Below, piece after piece: positions 1 to 6,978 of a stretch of DNA of 7,797 nt (position 1 is the stretch's first letter; each line of letters starts with the position of its first letter). Both the position numbers and the translations under genes were made by a program. The notes below the pieces were generated by a model, which was not told the origin of the DNA, did not search any database, and saw only the letters and a list, made by a program, of their open reading frames with translations. The stretch comes from B1 sp034439755 (GTDB taxonomy: Bacteria > Bacteroidota > Bacteroidia > UKL13-3). The DNA is taken from NCBI GenBank assembly GCA_034439755.1, contig JAWXAZ010000056.1, positions 1 to 7,797 on the forward strand, written 5' to 3'.

Positions 1-44
1 CTAATGTGTTCAATGGGCTTTATTTTGACTTGTCTATAATTGTC

Positions 45-52
45 CAAAGATA
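45..52 (-). promoter_or_regulatory. Possible Bacteroidota -7 box reading out of the window
   Basis: On the minus strand this reads TATCTTTG, a perfect match to the TAnnTTTG -7 consensus of the Bacteroidota primary sigma factor. Transcription would start near position 40 and run leftwards out of the window. No clear TTTG -33 element is seen 17-23 bases upstream, so this is a half-site only. An 8-base degenerate motif can occur by chance in AT-rich DNA. Confidence 0.3.
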
Positions 53-105
53 CGAATGTTTTTGATTGTGCGATGGGAAAATTGGCTCTTTTGGGTTTTA
101 CTTGT

Positions 106-127
106 GGGTTGGGCAGGTGGGTTGGGG
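106..127 (+). other. Potential G-quadruplex motif
   Basis: Four runs of three or more G lie within 22 bases on the plus strand (106-108, 111-113, 119-121, 124-127), with loops of 2, 5 and 2 bases. This satisfies the usual intramolecular G-quadruplex pattern with short loops. It is built from a 10-bp direct repeat, GTGGGTTGGG, at 104-113 and 117-126. Further G runs follow at about 149-157 and 180-187. Whether it folds in the cell is unknown. Confidence 0.5.
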
Positions 128-337
128 CAAAACCCAAATGTGCCAATGTGGGGTGGCTTAGAATTTTATTTTTTTGTGCGGTGGGGGTGTCTTAATTTTT
201 TTAGAAGCGTTGGCTTGAGTGTCGGCAAAGTCAGGTCGTTTTGTGTCAAAGAACAGCGAAATTGTCTGACGTGTTAAGCTCGTTCGTTGGTGGTCGTGTT
301 GTTCTCTATGCTTACTGGTAACATCTAACAACAGCAA

Positions 338-877
338 TTACCAATTAATAAAGGCCTTGTTAAATATGTCCTGAACCAATCCATCGCAAATTTTGGAAAT
401 CAAATCATTCTCTATCGAGGAGAAATTTAACTTCGAATCAAAATCGGTGAAGTTGCTAAATGTCTGGGTAAAACTCTTGTCTTCTTCCAACTTGTTATCG
501 CAGGTTATTTCAACCGTTACCGTAAGCCTACTCACTGCATTGGTTTGGTTTCCCTGTATGGCAATGGGCGCCGTTACATAGCTGGTAATTTTGCCGCTAA
601 AATGCAAATCGCCCTCGCCCGTGGTAAGCTTTAACGGCGTTTCATTGATAAACTTTGTCTTAATTCTTTCTGTGAGTGTCTGACTCAAAGTAGGGGCCAC
701 AATACTGGCTTTATTGGCAATATAGGTTACACTAAAAGTCTTAGCATCGGGGTGAATAGAAGCGCCACTTTGCGTATAAACACCGCAAGCACTCAATTGG
801 AAAACCAAAATTAATGCCATTAACAAGCGAAAACCAACGCCATGTTTTTGGTTCAGACAGAAAGAAAATTTTTTCAT
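338..877 (-). CDS. lptE: LptE-family LPS-assembly lipoprotein
   Basis: This 179-residue lipoprotein belongs to the LptE family. In the known system LptE plugs the LptD barrel and helps deliver lipopolysaccharide to the outer leaflet of the outer membrane. The sequence starts with a basic N-terminus, a hydrophobic stretch at about residues 16-28 and a lipobox L-S-A-C with Cys31 as the lipidated residue. The mature part has features I associate with Bacteroidota LptE: GVYTQSGASI just after the cysteine, the TLSQTLTERI helix, and the C-terminal DIFNKAFINW. The ATG at 877 is preferred over an upstream GTG at 901 because it gives a normal signal peptide. It also sits just after a perfect -7 box. 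The gene stands alone, downstream of a terminator. In many Bacteroidota lptE lies near a sigma-54 response regulator and secG, and neither is seen here. Family assignment is confident from conserved ends and length. Confidence 0.88.
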   Translation of the reverse strand: MKKFSFCLNQKHGVGFRLLMALILVFQLSACGVYTQSGASIHPDAKTFSVTYIANKASIVAPTLSQTLTERIKTKFINETPLKLTTGEGDLHFSGKITSYVTAPIAIQGNQTNAVSRLTVTVEITCDNKLEEDKSFTQTFSNFTDFDSKLNFSSIENDLISKICDGLVQDIFNKAFINW

Positions 878-883
878 GTTGGC

Positions 884-912
884 CAAAAATACAATAATCA
901 CACCAAATCAAA
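884..912 (-). promoter_or_regulatory. Likely promoter of lptE
   Basis: The minus strand carries TATTTTTG (891-884), a perfect TAnnTTTG -7 box. A TTTG lies at 912-909, 17 bases upstream, and another at 917-914 with a 22-base spacer. Either could serve as the -33 element. The box ends only 6 bases before the lptE ATG at 877, so the transcript would have a leader of a few bases or none. The upstream element overlaps the T-tract of the citrate synthase terminator. Confidence 0.5.
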
Positions 913-915
913 ACA

Positions 916-943
916 AAAAACGCAGCACTAAGGCTGCGTTTTT
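916..943 (-). terminator. Intrinsic terminator of citrate synthase, symmetric
   Basis: A perfect 7-bp stem, ACGCAGC (920-926) pairing with GCTGCGT (933-939), closes a 6-base loop. Four flanking A-T pairs extend it. Read on the minus strand it is followed by a run of T, as expected for a Rho-independent terminator about 25 bases past the citrate synthase stop. It is A/T-flanked on both sides and could work in either direction. The only gene feeding into it is citrate synthase. Confidence 0.85.
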
Positions 944-967
944 AAAATTTATATGGTTTGAACCTAT

Positions 968-2284
968 TTATGCTTTCGCTTTTTTTGCTTCTACTGTATT
1001 TTTTAACCACTCAAAAGTAACCGATTTTGGTCTTTCAATTGGTAAGCCCAAAGCACGGTCCCACATCAATGAGGCCATAACACCCAAAGCCCTGCTTACA
1101 CCAAATAATACGGTATAAAAATCGGGCTCATTTAAACCATAATGCAACAACAATGCGCCAGAATGTGCGTCAACATTAGGCCAAGGGTTCTTAATTTTAC
1201 CCGTACCTTCCAAAATTGGAGGCGCTACTTCATAAATGTTCCAAACTATATTCACCAACTCATCGTCTGGCATATACGTTTTTGCAAACTCTTGTTGTGC
1301 CACAAAACGCGGATCAGTTTTTCTTAAAACGGCATGACCATATCCTGGAACAACTTTGCCATTGGCTAATGTTTTATGAACATAAGCAGCAATATCTTCT
1401 TTACTTGGCGCATGACCAATCTCTTCTCTCATTTCGGTAATCCACCTAATCACTTCTTGGTTAGCCAAACCGTGCAATGGTCCAGCCAAGCCGTTCATAG
1501 CAGCAGAAAATGCCAAATATGGATCGCTCAATGCCGAACCCACCAAATGCGTGGTATGTGCCGATACGTTTCCACCTTCATGATCGGCATGAATGGTCAT
1601 GTATAAACGCATTAACTTGTAGAATTCAATTTGGTCAAATCCCAACATGTGCGCAAAATTTGCCGCCCAATCTAGTTCTGGCTTCGGTGCAATGTGAACA
1701 TTGTCTTTATACGTTCTTCTATAAATATAGGCTGCTACATAAGGAAGGCGCGCCAATAAATTGCACACATCTTCGTAGGTAGGATCCCAATAATCTTTTT
1801 TGTTAATGCCTTCTCTGTATGCCTTAGCAAAAACAGAATCGGTTTGCATGGCCATAATACCAATGCTAAACTGTGTCATGGGATGGGTGGTAATTGGCAA
1901 AGCATCGAGGGTTGCATACACATGCGCTGGCACGGTTGCACGCTCTCTCCAATTTTGCTGTATCTCCAACACATCGTCGTAAGTTGGCAATTCACCCAAC
2001 AACATCAAATGAAATAATCCTTCTGGAAGCGGTTCTGTACCTCCTGGAATTTTTGGAAGTTTTTGCCTAAGTTCTGGAATGGTATATCCCCTAAAACGGA
2101 TTCCTTCATTTGAGTCTAATAAAGATGTTTCTGTAAGCAAGCCAATAATGCCTTTTTGACCCGAATATACATCATCAACTGTACATTCTCCTAGTGAAAC
2201 ATTTCCGTTTTCTTTGACAAATTGTTTAATTTCAGCCGATAACGGTGTGGCTTTCTCGATAAATTTTTGCTTTAAAAGGCCCAT
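968..2284 (-). CDS. gltA: Citrate synthase, mitochondrial (eukaryotic) type
   Basis: Condenses oxaloacetate and acetyl-CoA to citrate, the first step of the TCA cycle, in the cytoplasm. At 438 residues it aligns with mature pig heart citrate synthase at a constant offset of three. His271, His317 and Asp372 correspond to the pig catalytic residues His274, His320 and Asp375. His235, Arg326, Arg398 and Arg418 match pig oxaloacetate-site residues His238, Arg329, Arg401 and Arg421. Long blocks resemble the animal enzyme, including HEGGNVSAHTTHLVGSALSD (235-254), GPLHGLANQ and VVPGYGHAVLRKTDPR. The usual hexameric bacterial GltA is less similar in these blocks. The frame is open up to 2404, but the ATG at 2284 is chosen. 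The extra 40 residues have no family counterpart, and the longer start would abut the divergent receptor's start. All active-site residues are present. It ends in a strong terminator and appears monocistronic. Confidence 0.95.
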   Translation of the reverse strand: MGLLKQKFIEKATPLSAEIKQFVKENGNVSLGECTVDDVYSGQKGIIGLLTETSLLDSNEGIRFRGYTIPELRQKLPKIPGGTEPLPEGLFHLMLLGELPTYDDVLEIQQNWRERATVPAHVYATLDALPITTHPMTQFSIGIMAMQTDSVFAKAYREGINKKDYWDPTYEDVCNLLARLPYVAAYIYRRTYKDNVHIAPKPELDWAANFAHMLGFDQIEFYKLMRLYMTIHADHEGGNVSAHTTHLVGSALSDPYLAFSAAMNGLAGPLHGLANQEVIRWITEMREEIGHAPSKEDIAAYVHKTLANGKVVPGYGHAVLRKTDPRFVAQQEFAKTYMPDDELVNIVWNIYEVAPPILEGTGKIKNPWPNVDAHSGALLLHYGLNEPDFYTVLFGVSRALGVMASLMWDRALGLPIERPKSVTFEWLKNTVEAKKAKA

Positions 2285-2322
2285 TTTGTGTAGATATTCT
2301 GTAATACTTATTAATAACCCCG

Positions 2323-2355
2323 CTAAATTAGTATTTGTTTCGCCACATAAACAAA
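2323..2355 (-). promoter_or_regulatory. Possible promoter of citrate synthase
   Basis: On the minus strand TTTG (2355-2352) lies 21 bases upstream of TAATTTAG (2330-2323), a one-mismatch version of TAnnTTTG. Transcription would start near 2316, giving a leader of about 30 bases before the ATG at 2284. No Shine-Dalgarno is visible, which is normal in Bacteroidota. The site lies within the 120-bp divergent region shared with the TonB-dependent receptor, whose own promoter I could not place with confidence. Confidence 0.35.
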
Positions 2356-2404
2356 AACTTTTAAAAAATAAAGAAAGTATTATTTTTACATCCACGCAAA
2401 ACAC

Positions 2405-4723
2405 ATGAAATATAGGACTTATTTAATACTTATGATTCTTGTCACCCTTTTTAATAACGGTGTGGCACAGAATTTATTGCTGCGTGGCAAAGTCATAGAC
2501 GAGCAAACTTTTAAGCCGCTTGTTGCCACCTCTGTTTATTTAGATAAAAAATTTAGCACGCAAACAGATTCCAATGGATTTTTCTCTTTTACCACTTTCA
2601 CCGGCAAACACCAACTCAAAGTAAGTAGGGTAGGGTATAAAAATTTCGACTTAAATTTTGAAGAGCAATTAGATGGCAAAAGAGAATTTCAAGTTCTGCT
2701 CATTCCTTTTGTGAACCAATTAAACCAATTGGTCATTTCTGGCTCAAGAGGTGCCAAAGAAGTTTCACGCGAGGTAAGTTCCGTCAACATCATTCAGCCT
2801 TATTTAATCGCAAATACCAACGCTACCGATTTATCCGAAATCTTAAATAAAGTGCCGGGTGTAATGGTGGTAGACGGACAAGTAACCATAAGAGGCGGGG
2901 CGGGTTTCTCTTATAATACTGGCAGCCGTGTGGCGGTATTATTAGACGATATGCCTTTGCTGGGTGCAGATTTGGGCGATGTGCGTTGGAGCTTTCTTCC
3001 CATCGAAGCAGCCGAGCAAATAGAAGTCATCAAAGGCTCTGCCTCCGTTTTATATGGCTCCTCTGCCCTCAATGGCACCGTAAATGTGCGCACAGGCTGG
3101 GGCACCAAAAAGCCTCAAACAAAAATTCAAATGTATCAAGGCGTTCTTTCCAACCCAAAACGCAAAGAAACCATCTGGTGGTCGCCCTCCACACAACCTT
3201 CCAATAGCGGGGTATTTTATAACCACAAACAAAGCTGGGGAAAATTCGATTTAGTGGTAAGCGGCAACGCCAACGGCATTCATAGTCACCTACAAGGCGC
3301 AGATGCCTTTAGGGTTAGAAACTACCTCAAAACGCGCTATCGCCTTTCACCTAATTTTAGTTTCGGTTTGAACCTAAATACCATGGTTGAAAAAGCTGGG
3401 CGCTTCTTTATTTGGAAAGATGCCGACTCGGGTGCTTTAAGGCCAATTGATAATTATGTGGTCGATGATTTTTACCGCATCGTCTCTTTCGACCCGCATG
3501 CAGAATGGAGGAGAGGCAAAAGCTTCCATACCTTTAAGGCTAGAATTTACCAAATAAAACGCTTTGTCGACAAAGTTAAATTTCCGGCCGACAATGATGC
3601 CATCGCCAATTTGTATGCCTTCGATTATAACCTCAAAACTACTTTATTTAAAGGACTCGATTTAACTGCAGGTTCCTACCTTACTTCTTTGTGGGCAGTG
3701 GGAAATGTATACAAAGGAGAATTTGCGGGATTTAGTGCAGCGGGATTTGGTCAGCTCGATTACCGCTACAAGCGCTGGGGATTTGTGGCTGGGGGCAGAT
3801 ACGAGGTTAATGGCTTGGATGTTTACCAAGAAAAAACCGGACTCTTAAAGCGCTTTGGCATCAATTACCAAGTGGCCGAGAAAACCTTCTTGCGGGCTAA
3901 CTATTCTCAAGGCTACCGGTTTCCTACCATTGGCGAAAAATTTGTGGAAGACAAGGCGGCAGATTTGCGTATTTTCCCTAACCCCAATTTGGTTTCTGAG
4001 AAGGGATTTACCGCCGAAATTGGCGTACAACAAGGATTTCGAATTGCCAACTTTGTGGGTTCTGTTGACTTTACAGTCTTTAACCAAGAGTTCGATAGCA
4101 TGATTGAGTTTCGGTTCGGCCAATGGTTGTCTTCTGTTGATTATCCCAATTTGCCCATTTGGAACCGCATAGGTTTTAAAGCACAAAATATTGGTCAAAC
4201 CCGGGCGGCAGGATTCGAAATTAGTTTCACAGGCGAAGGTAGAATTGGCGATGTGTTAATTAGAACCTTGGGTGGATATACGTATACCATGCCGGTTAAC
4301 TTATCTGAGGCACCCGAAATGAGAGATTGGGGCTATTATTCCAAGGCCTTGTTTAGCAGCATAAAAACCTTAGACAGTGCCAAATATTATGCTGCCATTT
4401 TGCCTTACAGAAATAGAACTACGGCCAAATGGGATATTGAAGGCACCTTTAAAAAATTCAGTTTGGGGTATACGCTCAATTACTACAGTTCTTATGAGAA
4501 AATAGATCCATTTTTCTTGATTTTTACACCAAGCATAAAGGCTTTTTTCGATAGACAAGGAGCAGGATACTTGGTGCAAAATGTTAGGGTATCTTACCAA
4601 TTAACCGAGCAAAGCCGCATTGCCTTTTTGGTTAATAATTTCACCAACCAAGAATACGCCTCGCGCCCCACTAAAATGGATGCTCCCCGCAGCTTTAACT
4701 TACAATTTCGGGTGATGTTTTAA
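2405..4723 (+). CDS. TonB-dependent outer-membrane receptor
   Basis: A 772-residue outer-membrane active transporter, presumably energised by TonB-ExbB-ExbD. Residues 1-22 form a signal peptide ending in VAQ. Residues about 24-100 are a carboxypeptidase-regulatory-like beta-sandwich, common at the N-terminus of Bacteroidota receptors. A TonB-box-like QLVISGSR (107-114) leads into the plug domain (about 108-230), with RVAVLLDDMPL and IEVIKGSASVLYGSSALNG. The rest is a beta-barrel with alternating aromatic strands, ending in a terminal Phe (RSFNLQFRVMF). At this length it resembles siderophore, vitamin or metal receptors more than SusC proteins, which usually approach 1000 residues, and no susD follows. 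The substrate cannot be told from the sequence. A weak TATTTTTA (2381-2388) could be its -7 box. It is divergent from citrate synthase and converges on the next gene with a 3-bp gap. It looks intact. Confidence 0.9.
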   Translation: MKYRTYLILMILVTLFNNGVAQNLLLRGKVIDEQTFKPLVATSVYLDKKFSTQTDSNGFFSFTTFTGKHQLKVSRVGYKNFDLNFEEQLDGKREFQVLLIPFVNQLNQLVISGSRGAKEVSREVSSVNIIQPYLIANTNATDLSEILNKVPGVMVVDGQVTIRGGAGFSYNTGSRVAVLLDDMPLLGADLGDVRWSFLPIEAAEQIEVIKGSASVLYGSSALNGTVNVRTGWGTKKPQTKIQMYQGVLSNPKRKETIWWSPSTQPSNSGVFYNHKQSWGKFDLVVSGNANGIHSHLQGADAFRVRNYLKTRYRLSPNFSFGLNLNTMVEKAGRFFIWKDADSGALRPIDNYVVDDFYRIVSFDPHAEWRRGKSFHTFKARIYQIKRFVDKVKFPADNDAIANLYAFDYNLKTTLFKGLDLTAGSYLTSLWAVGNVYKGEFAGFSAAGFGQLDYRYKRWGFVAGGRYEVNGLDVYQEKTGLLKRFGINYQVAEKTFLRANYSQGYRFPTIGEKFVEDKAADLRIFPNPNLVSEKGFTAEIGVQQGFRIANFVGSVDFTVFNQEFDSMIEFRFGQWLSSVDYPNLPIWNRIGFKAQNIGQTRAAGFEISFTGEGRIGDVLIRTLGGYTYTMPVNLSEAPEMRDWGYYSKALFSSIKTLDSAKYYAAILPYRNRTTAKWDIEGTFKKFSLGYTLNYYSSYEKIDPFFLIFTPSIKAFFDRQGAGYLVQNVRVSYQLTEQSRIAFLVNNFTNQEYASRPTKMDAPRSFNLQFRVMF

Positions 4724-4726
4724 GGG

Positions 4727-5098
4727 TTATTTTTCTGCCATTTTCCAATGCCAAGAGTGCCATAAAATTGCGAGCAAAAGTATCACTTCAATGCCTGCAA
4801 TAATTACATAATGTGGGGTTAAACTTCCTCCGCCAATTACGTAAAGCATGGTTATTAGCGCCGCAATGATATTGGTGAGGCGATTTGCTTTATAAGGCAA
4901 GGCCCTCGAAAAGTAAATCATTAAAATAGGAATATTGGTTACAATAGCTGCAATTGCCATGGTAGTGCTTACATCGCTTCCAATAATGTCTATCGTATTT
5001 TTCTTAACAAGCTCTATCATGATAGAAAGAATATCGGCAAAAATTAGGTTCAGCATAACCACAATCCACAAAGTAGATAGCTTGGTTTTTATTTCCAT
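4727..5098 (-). CDS. DUF6326-like small membrane protein
   Basis: A 123-residue integral membrane protein of unknown function. Four hydrophobic segments lie at about residues 9-27, 43-64, 72-90 and 95-114. It opens with KLSTLWIVVMLNLIFADIL and has a loop with ANRLTNIIAAL between helices two and three. These recall proteins annotated as DUF6326, though I rely on memory of the pattern and did not search. The frame is open to 5212, but those extra codons cover the end of the upstream frame. The ATG at 5098 gives the expected N-terminus, 8 bases after the upstream stop at 5107. The tight spacing suggests co-transcription with the preceding chimeric gene. If that gene lost its proper promoter, expression of this one may also have changed. 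There is no recognisable terminator in the 3-bp gap to the receptor. Confidence 0.7.
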   Translation of the reverse strand: MEIKTKLSTLWIVVMLNLIFADILSIMIELVKKNTIDIIGSDVSTTMAIAAIVTNIPILMIYFSRALPYKANRLTNIIAALITMLYVIGGGSLTPHYVIIAGIEVILLLAILWHSWHWKMAEK

Positions 5099-5106
5099 GG
5101 GTAAAT

Positions 5107-5523
5107 TTAAAATTTGAATCCGAAATGCAAGCCTGGTTCCACTAAAAAATAATTGGGCCACTTTTTTTCTTTTATAGCAAAACCAGCAGGAACGTTGGTA
5201 TTCACAGGCCAATGGGTACCCGCAAAGGAGGGTTCAATAAAAAATCGGTTGTTAAAAAATTTTAGGTGATAGCCCAACCTAAGGGCCATTACAGCTTCTC
5301 CTTCGGTATAAAATTCTAAGGTTTGTTCTGCCCCATCTTTAAGCAAATAGCTCCTAATACAACCTTTTAAAACCAGGTAACTTTCGTTGGAAATATCTTC
5401 CTCTTTTAAAAGAATGGTGCCCTTTTTATATTTTTTTAAATTTGAACTTTCAACAATGATTTGTTCTAGTTCAGTAGAGATAGAAATATGTCGCGATAGG
5501 TAGTTTAATAACTCATTCTTCAT
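5107..5523 (-). pseudogene. Chimera: Crp/Fnr N-terminus fused to beta-barrel C-terminus
   Basis: A 138-residue frame made of two unrelated parts. Residues 1 to about 78 (MKNELLNYLSRH to FYTEGEAV) match the start of a Bacteroidota Crp/Fnr-type regulator: the N-terminal helix and first strands of the cyclic-nucleotide-binding domain, with the typical KKYKKGTILLKEED and YLVLKGCIRSYL. The family is usually about 190 residues, so the rest of the sensor domain, the dimer helix and the DNA-binding domain are absent. The last 60 or so residues (LGYHLKFFNNRFFIEPSF to EPGLHFGFKF) look like the final strands of an outer-membrane barrel, with alternating aromatics and a terminal Phe. The junction lies at about 5275-5300. 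There is no signal peptide, so the barrel part cannot reach the outer membrane. I infer an in-frame deletion that joined two genes. The ATG at 5523 is preferred to 5550 because it matches usual Crp/Fnr starts. Confidence 0.7.
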
Positions 5524-5624
5524 GGTAAAAGTTTTTTTTCTTTTTGCCAATTTGCCTTTAGTTTCTTTTTTATCAAGCGCTTGGTTCAGACCGTAACAGA
5601 AGTTTTATTTGGGTATAATGCTTT

Positions 5625-6590
5625 CTAAAAGTGTTGGGCAATTAGAAAATACAAGGGCATTCCAACAGTAATATTAATGGGGAAGGTTACTGCAAGCGCC
5701 ATTGGCAAATATAGTCCCGGATTGGCTTTTGGTACGGTGATTTTCATTGCTGCGGGCACTGCTATATAAGAAGCACTTGCAGCCAACACGGCAAATATAA
5801 ATCTATTGGTAACATCATCGGTAACAATTGCGCTTAAAAATGAAACGATGCTTCCGTTCAATAGCGGAATTAGGATGGCAAAGGCAAAGGGAAAGAACCC
5901 AAAGGAAAAGAATGCTTTTAATTTTTTGCCGCTGGTAATACCCATATCTAACAAGAAAATAGCGAGAAAGCCTTTAAACAAATCGTTTGTAAAGGGTTTA
6001 ATGCCTTCTGCTTGTTTGGCATTGGCCATAAAACCTATGACCAAACTTCCCAGAATTAACAGTACACTGCCATTGGTAAGCGAGTGTTTAACCACTGCTG
6101 GAATTTTAATTTTAGGTGCCGATTTCTCTTTGTTAAAAACTGAAATTAACACCAAGCCAATGATGATGGCAGGCGATTCCATTAAGGCCATAATGGCTAC
6201 CATGTGACCGTGCAGACTAAGTTGCTGCGACTCCAAATAGGATACTGCCGTTACAAAGGTAACCGCGCTAACCGAGCCATAGGCAGCCGCTACGGCACCT
6301 GCATCAAAGACATTCAATTTTCTTTTTAAGATAAAAAAAGTGTAAAGGGGAATCAATGCCGAAAGGCAAATTCCAAAAAGCATAGACCAAGCAATTTCGC
6401 TCGTAAATGTTTCATGCGAAAGTTCTTGTCCGCCTTTAAAGCCAATTGAAAACAACAAATACAGTGAGATAAATTTTGATGAATTGGGTGGTATTTCTAA
6501 ATCGCTTTTGAGGTAAACCGCTATAACGCCCAGCACAAAAAACAATAAGGCCGGGTTCGTTAAATTTTCTAAGAGTAAATTAAAGTTCAT
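5625..6590 (-). CDS. sbtA: SbtA-family sodium-dependent bicarbonate transporter
   Basis: A 321-residue inner-membrane permease of the SbtA family (DUF897), whose cyanobacterial members import bicarbonate with sodium. The protein is nearly all hydrophobic helices, about ten, in two related halves. Half one shows FKGG (51-54), AAYGSVSAVTF (102-112) and MESPAIIIGL (137-146). Half two shows LLDMGITSGKKL (213-224), AASASYIAVPAAMK (270-283) and VTFPINITVG (301-310). The G-S-V-S-A-V-T-F block corresponds to the substrate-binding G-A-V-S-G-S-T region of cyanobacterial SbtA. It is shorter than the roughly 370-residue cyanobacterial protein, mainly in the central loop. No sbtB (the PII-like partner) or carbonic anhydrase is adjacent. 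In a heterotroph, bicarbonate for carboxylation reactions is a plausible purpose, but this is inference and the substrate could differ. It starts at ATG 6590 and ends in TAG. The gene looks intact. Confidence 0.85.
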   Translation of the reverse strand: MNFNLLLENLTNPALLFFVLGVIAVYLKSDLEIPPNSSKFISLYLLFSIGFKGGQELSHETFTSEIAWSMLFGICLSALIPLYTFFILKRKLNVFDAGAVAAAYGSVSAVTFVTAVSYLESQQLSLHGHMVAIMALMESPAIIIGLVLISVFNKEKSAPKIKIPAVVKHSLTNGSVLLILGSLVIGFMANAKQAEGIKPFTNDLFKGFLAIFLLDMGITSGKKLKAFFSFGFFPFAFAILIPLLNGSIVSFLSAIVTDDVTNRFIFAVLAASASYIAVPAAMKITVPKANPGLYLPMALAVTFPINITVGMPLYFLIAQHF

Positions 6591-6672
6591 TTGTGCGGAA
6601 ATTAAAAATGTTTAGGCATGGCGGGTTATTCTTGGTCATTTTGCTTTTTTTTGTGCGGCAAATCTGCGCCTT

Positions 6673-6978
6673 TCAATTCATATAATAATATTTATATTTA
6701 TAATGAAATGCATAAAAATTATTTATGGATAGATGCTTGTTTGCATTTGCCAGTTCAATCATATTAGGCGCAATGTCAGTTCCCAAAACATGGAGGTCTG
6801 GCCTTTTAGATAAAAGATACTTCGTTACATTTCCGAGACCACAACTAATTTCTAACACTTTTGATTTGGATTTGTTAAGCGAACTACAAATAAAGTCATA
6901 CGAGTTTTTGTATCCCTCTAAATCCATAAACTTGTAATCATATAGCGAAGCCACTTTATTCCAAGTTTCAGGTGTTAT
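6673..6978 (-). pseudogene. Truncated class I SAM-dependent methyltransferase
   Basis: N-terminal remnant of a Rossmann-fold methyltransferase. Motif I is visible as VLEISCGLGNVTKYLL and the next strand as LHVLGTDIAPNMIELAN, whose acidic residue would bind the SAM ribose. The family resemblance starts upstream of the only usable start, a GTG at 6954: the frame reads ITPETWNKVASLYDYKFMDL from 6978. Codon 6978-6976 is ATA where an ATG would be expected. Resemblance stops near 6720, just after IELANANKHLS. The frame then runs through AT-rich DNA coding Tyr/Lys-rich filler and stops at 6673. Only about 85 residues of a fold that usually needs 200 or more remain, so the catalytic core is incomplete. 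I infer loss of both the start codon and the 3' two thirds. The substrate is unknown. Confidence 0.75.

Larger units (their letters stand above)
1..337. other. G/T-rich non-coding region at left edge
   Basis: No convincing gene lies in these 337 bases. A plus-strand open frame at 56-277 is dominated by Trp, Gly, Leu, Phe and Val, which is what G/T-rich DNA encodes by default. It matches no family I recognise. The plus strand is strongly G-rich over C from about 70 to 260, with repeated runs of three to five G. The region is downstream of lptE and holds a G-quadruplex motif (106-127) and a minus-strand -7 box (45-52), listed separately. A weak TGGTAA/TTACCA pairing with a 15-base loop (317-343) overlaps the lptE stop. 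It is too poor to call a terminator. Confidence 0.6.

Noticed and set aside
56..277. Plus-strand open frame of 73 codons
   Set aside because: Its Trp/Gly/Leu/Phe/Val-rich product follows directly from G/T-rich DNA. No family resemblance, no start context and a quadruplex motif inside it.
2285..2404. Forty extra N-terminal residues for citrate synthase
   Set aside because: The extension has no family counterpart, would abut the divergent receptor's ATG and covers the likely promoter. The ATG at 2284 matches the start of the mature enzyme.
3845..4198. Minus-strand open frame of 117 codons inside the TonB-dependent receptor
   Set aside because: It is fully contained in the well-supported receptor gene and has no recognisable domain. 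It is a shadow of the coding strand.
5574..5583. Palindrome CAAGCGCTTG between sbtA and the Crp/Fnr chimera as a regulator site
   Set aside because: Ten-base perfect palindromes occur by chance. No second copy, no matching promoter and no known site of this form.
6591..6658. Repeated TTGTGCGG at 174-181, 6591-6598 and 6651-6658
   Set aside because: An 8-base word found three times is weak evidence, and the flanks do not align. It may simply reflect T-runs followed by GTGCGG.
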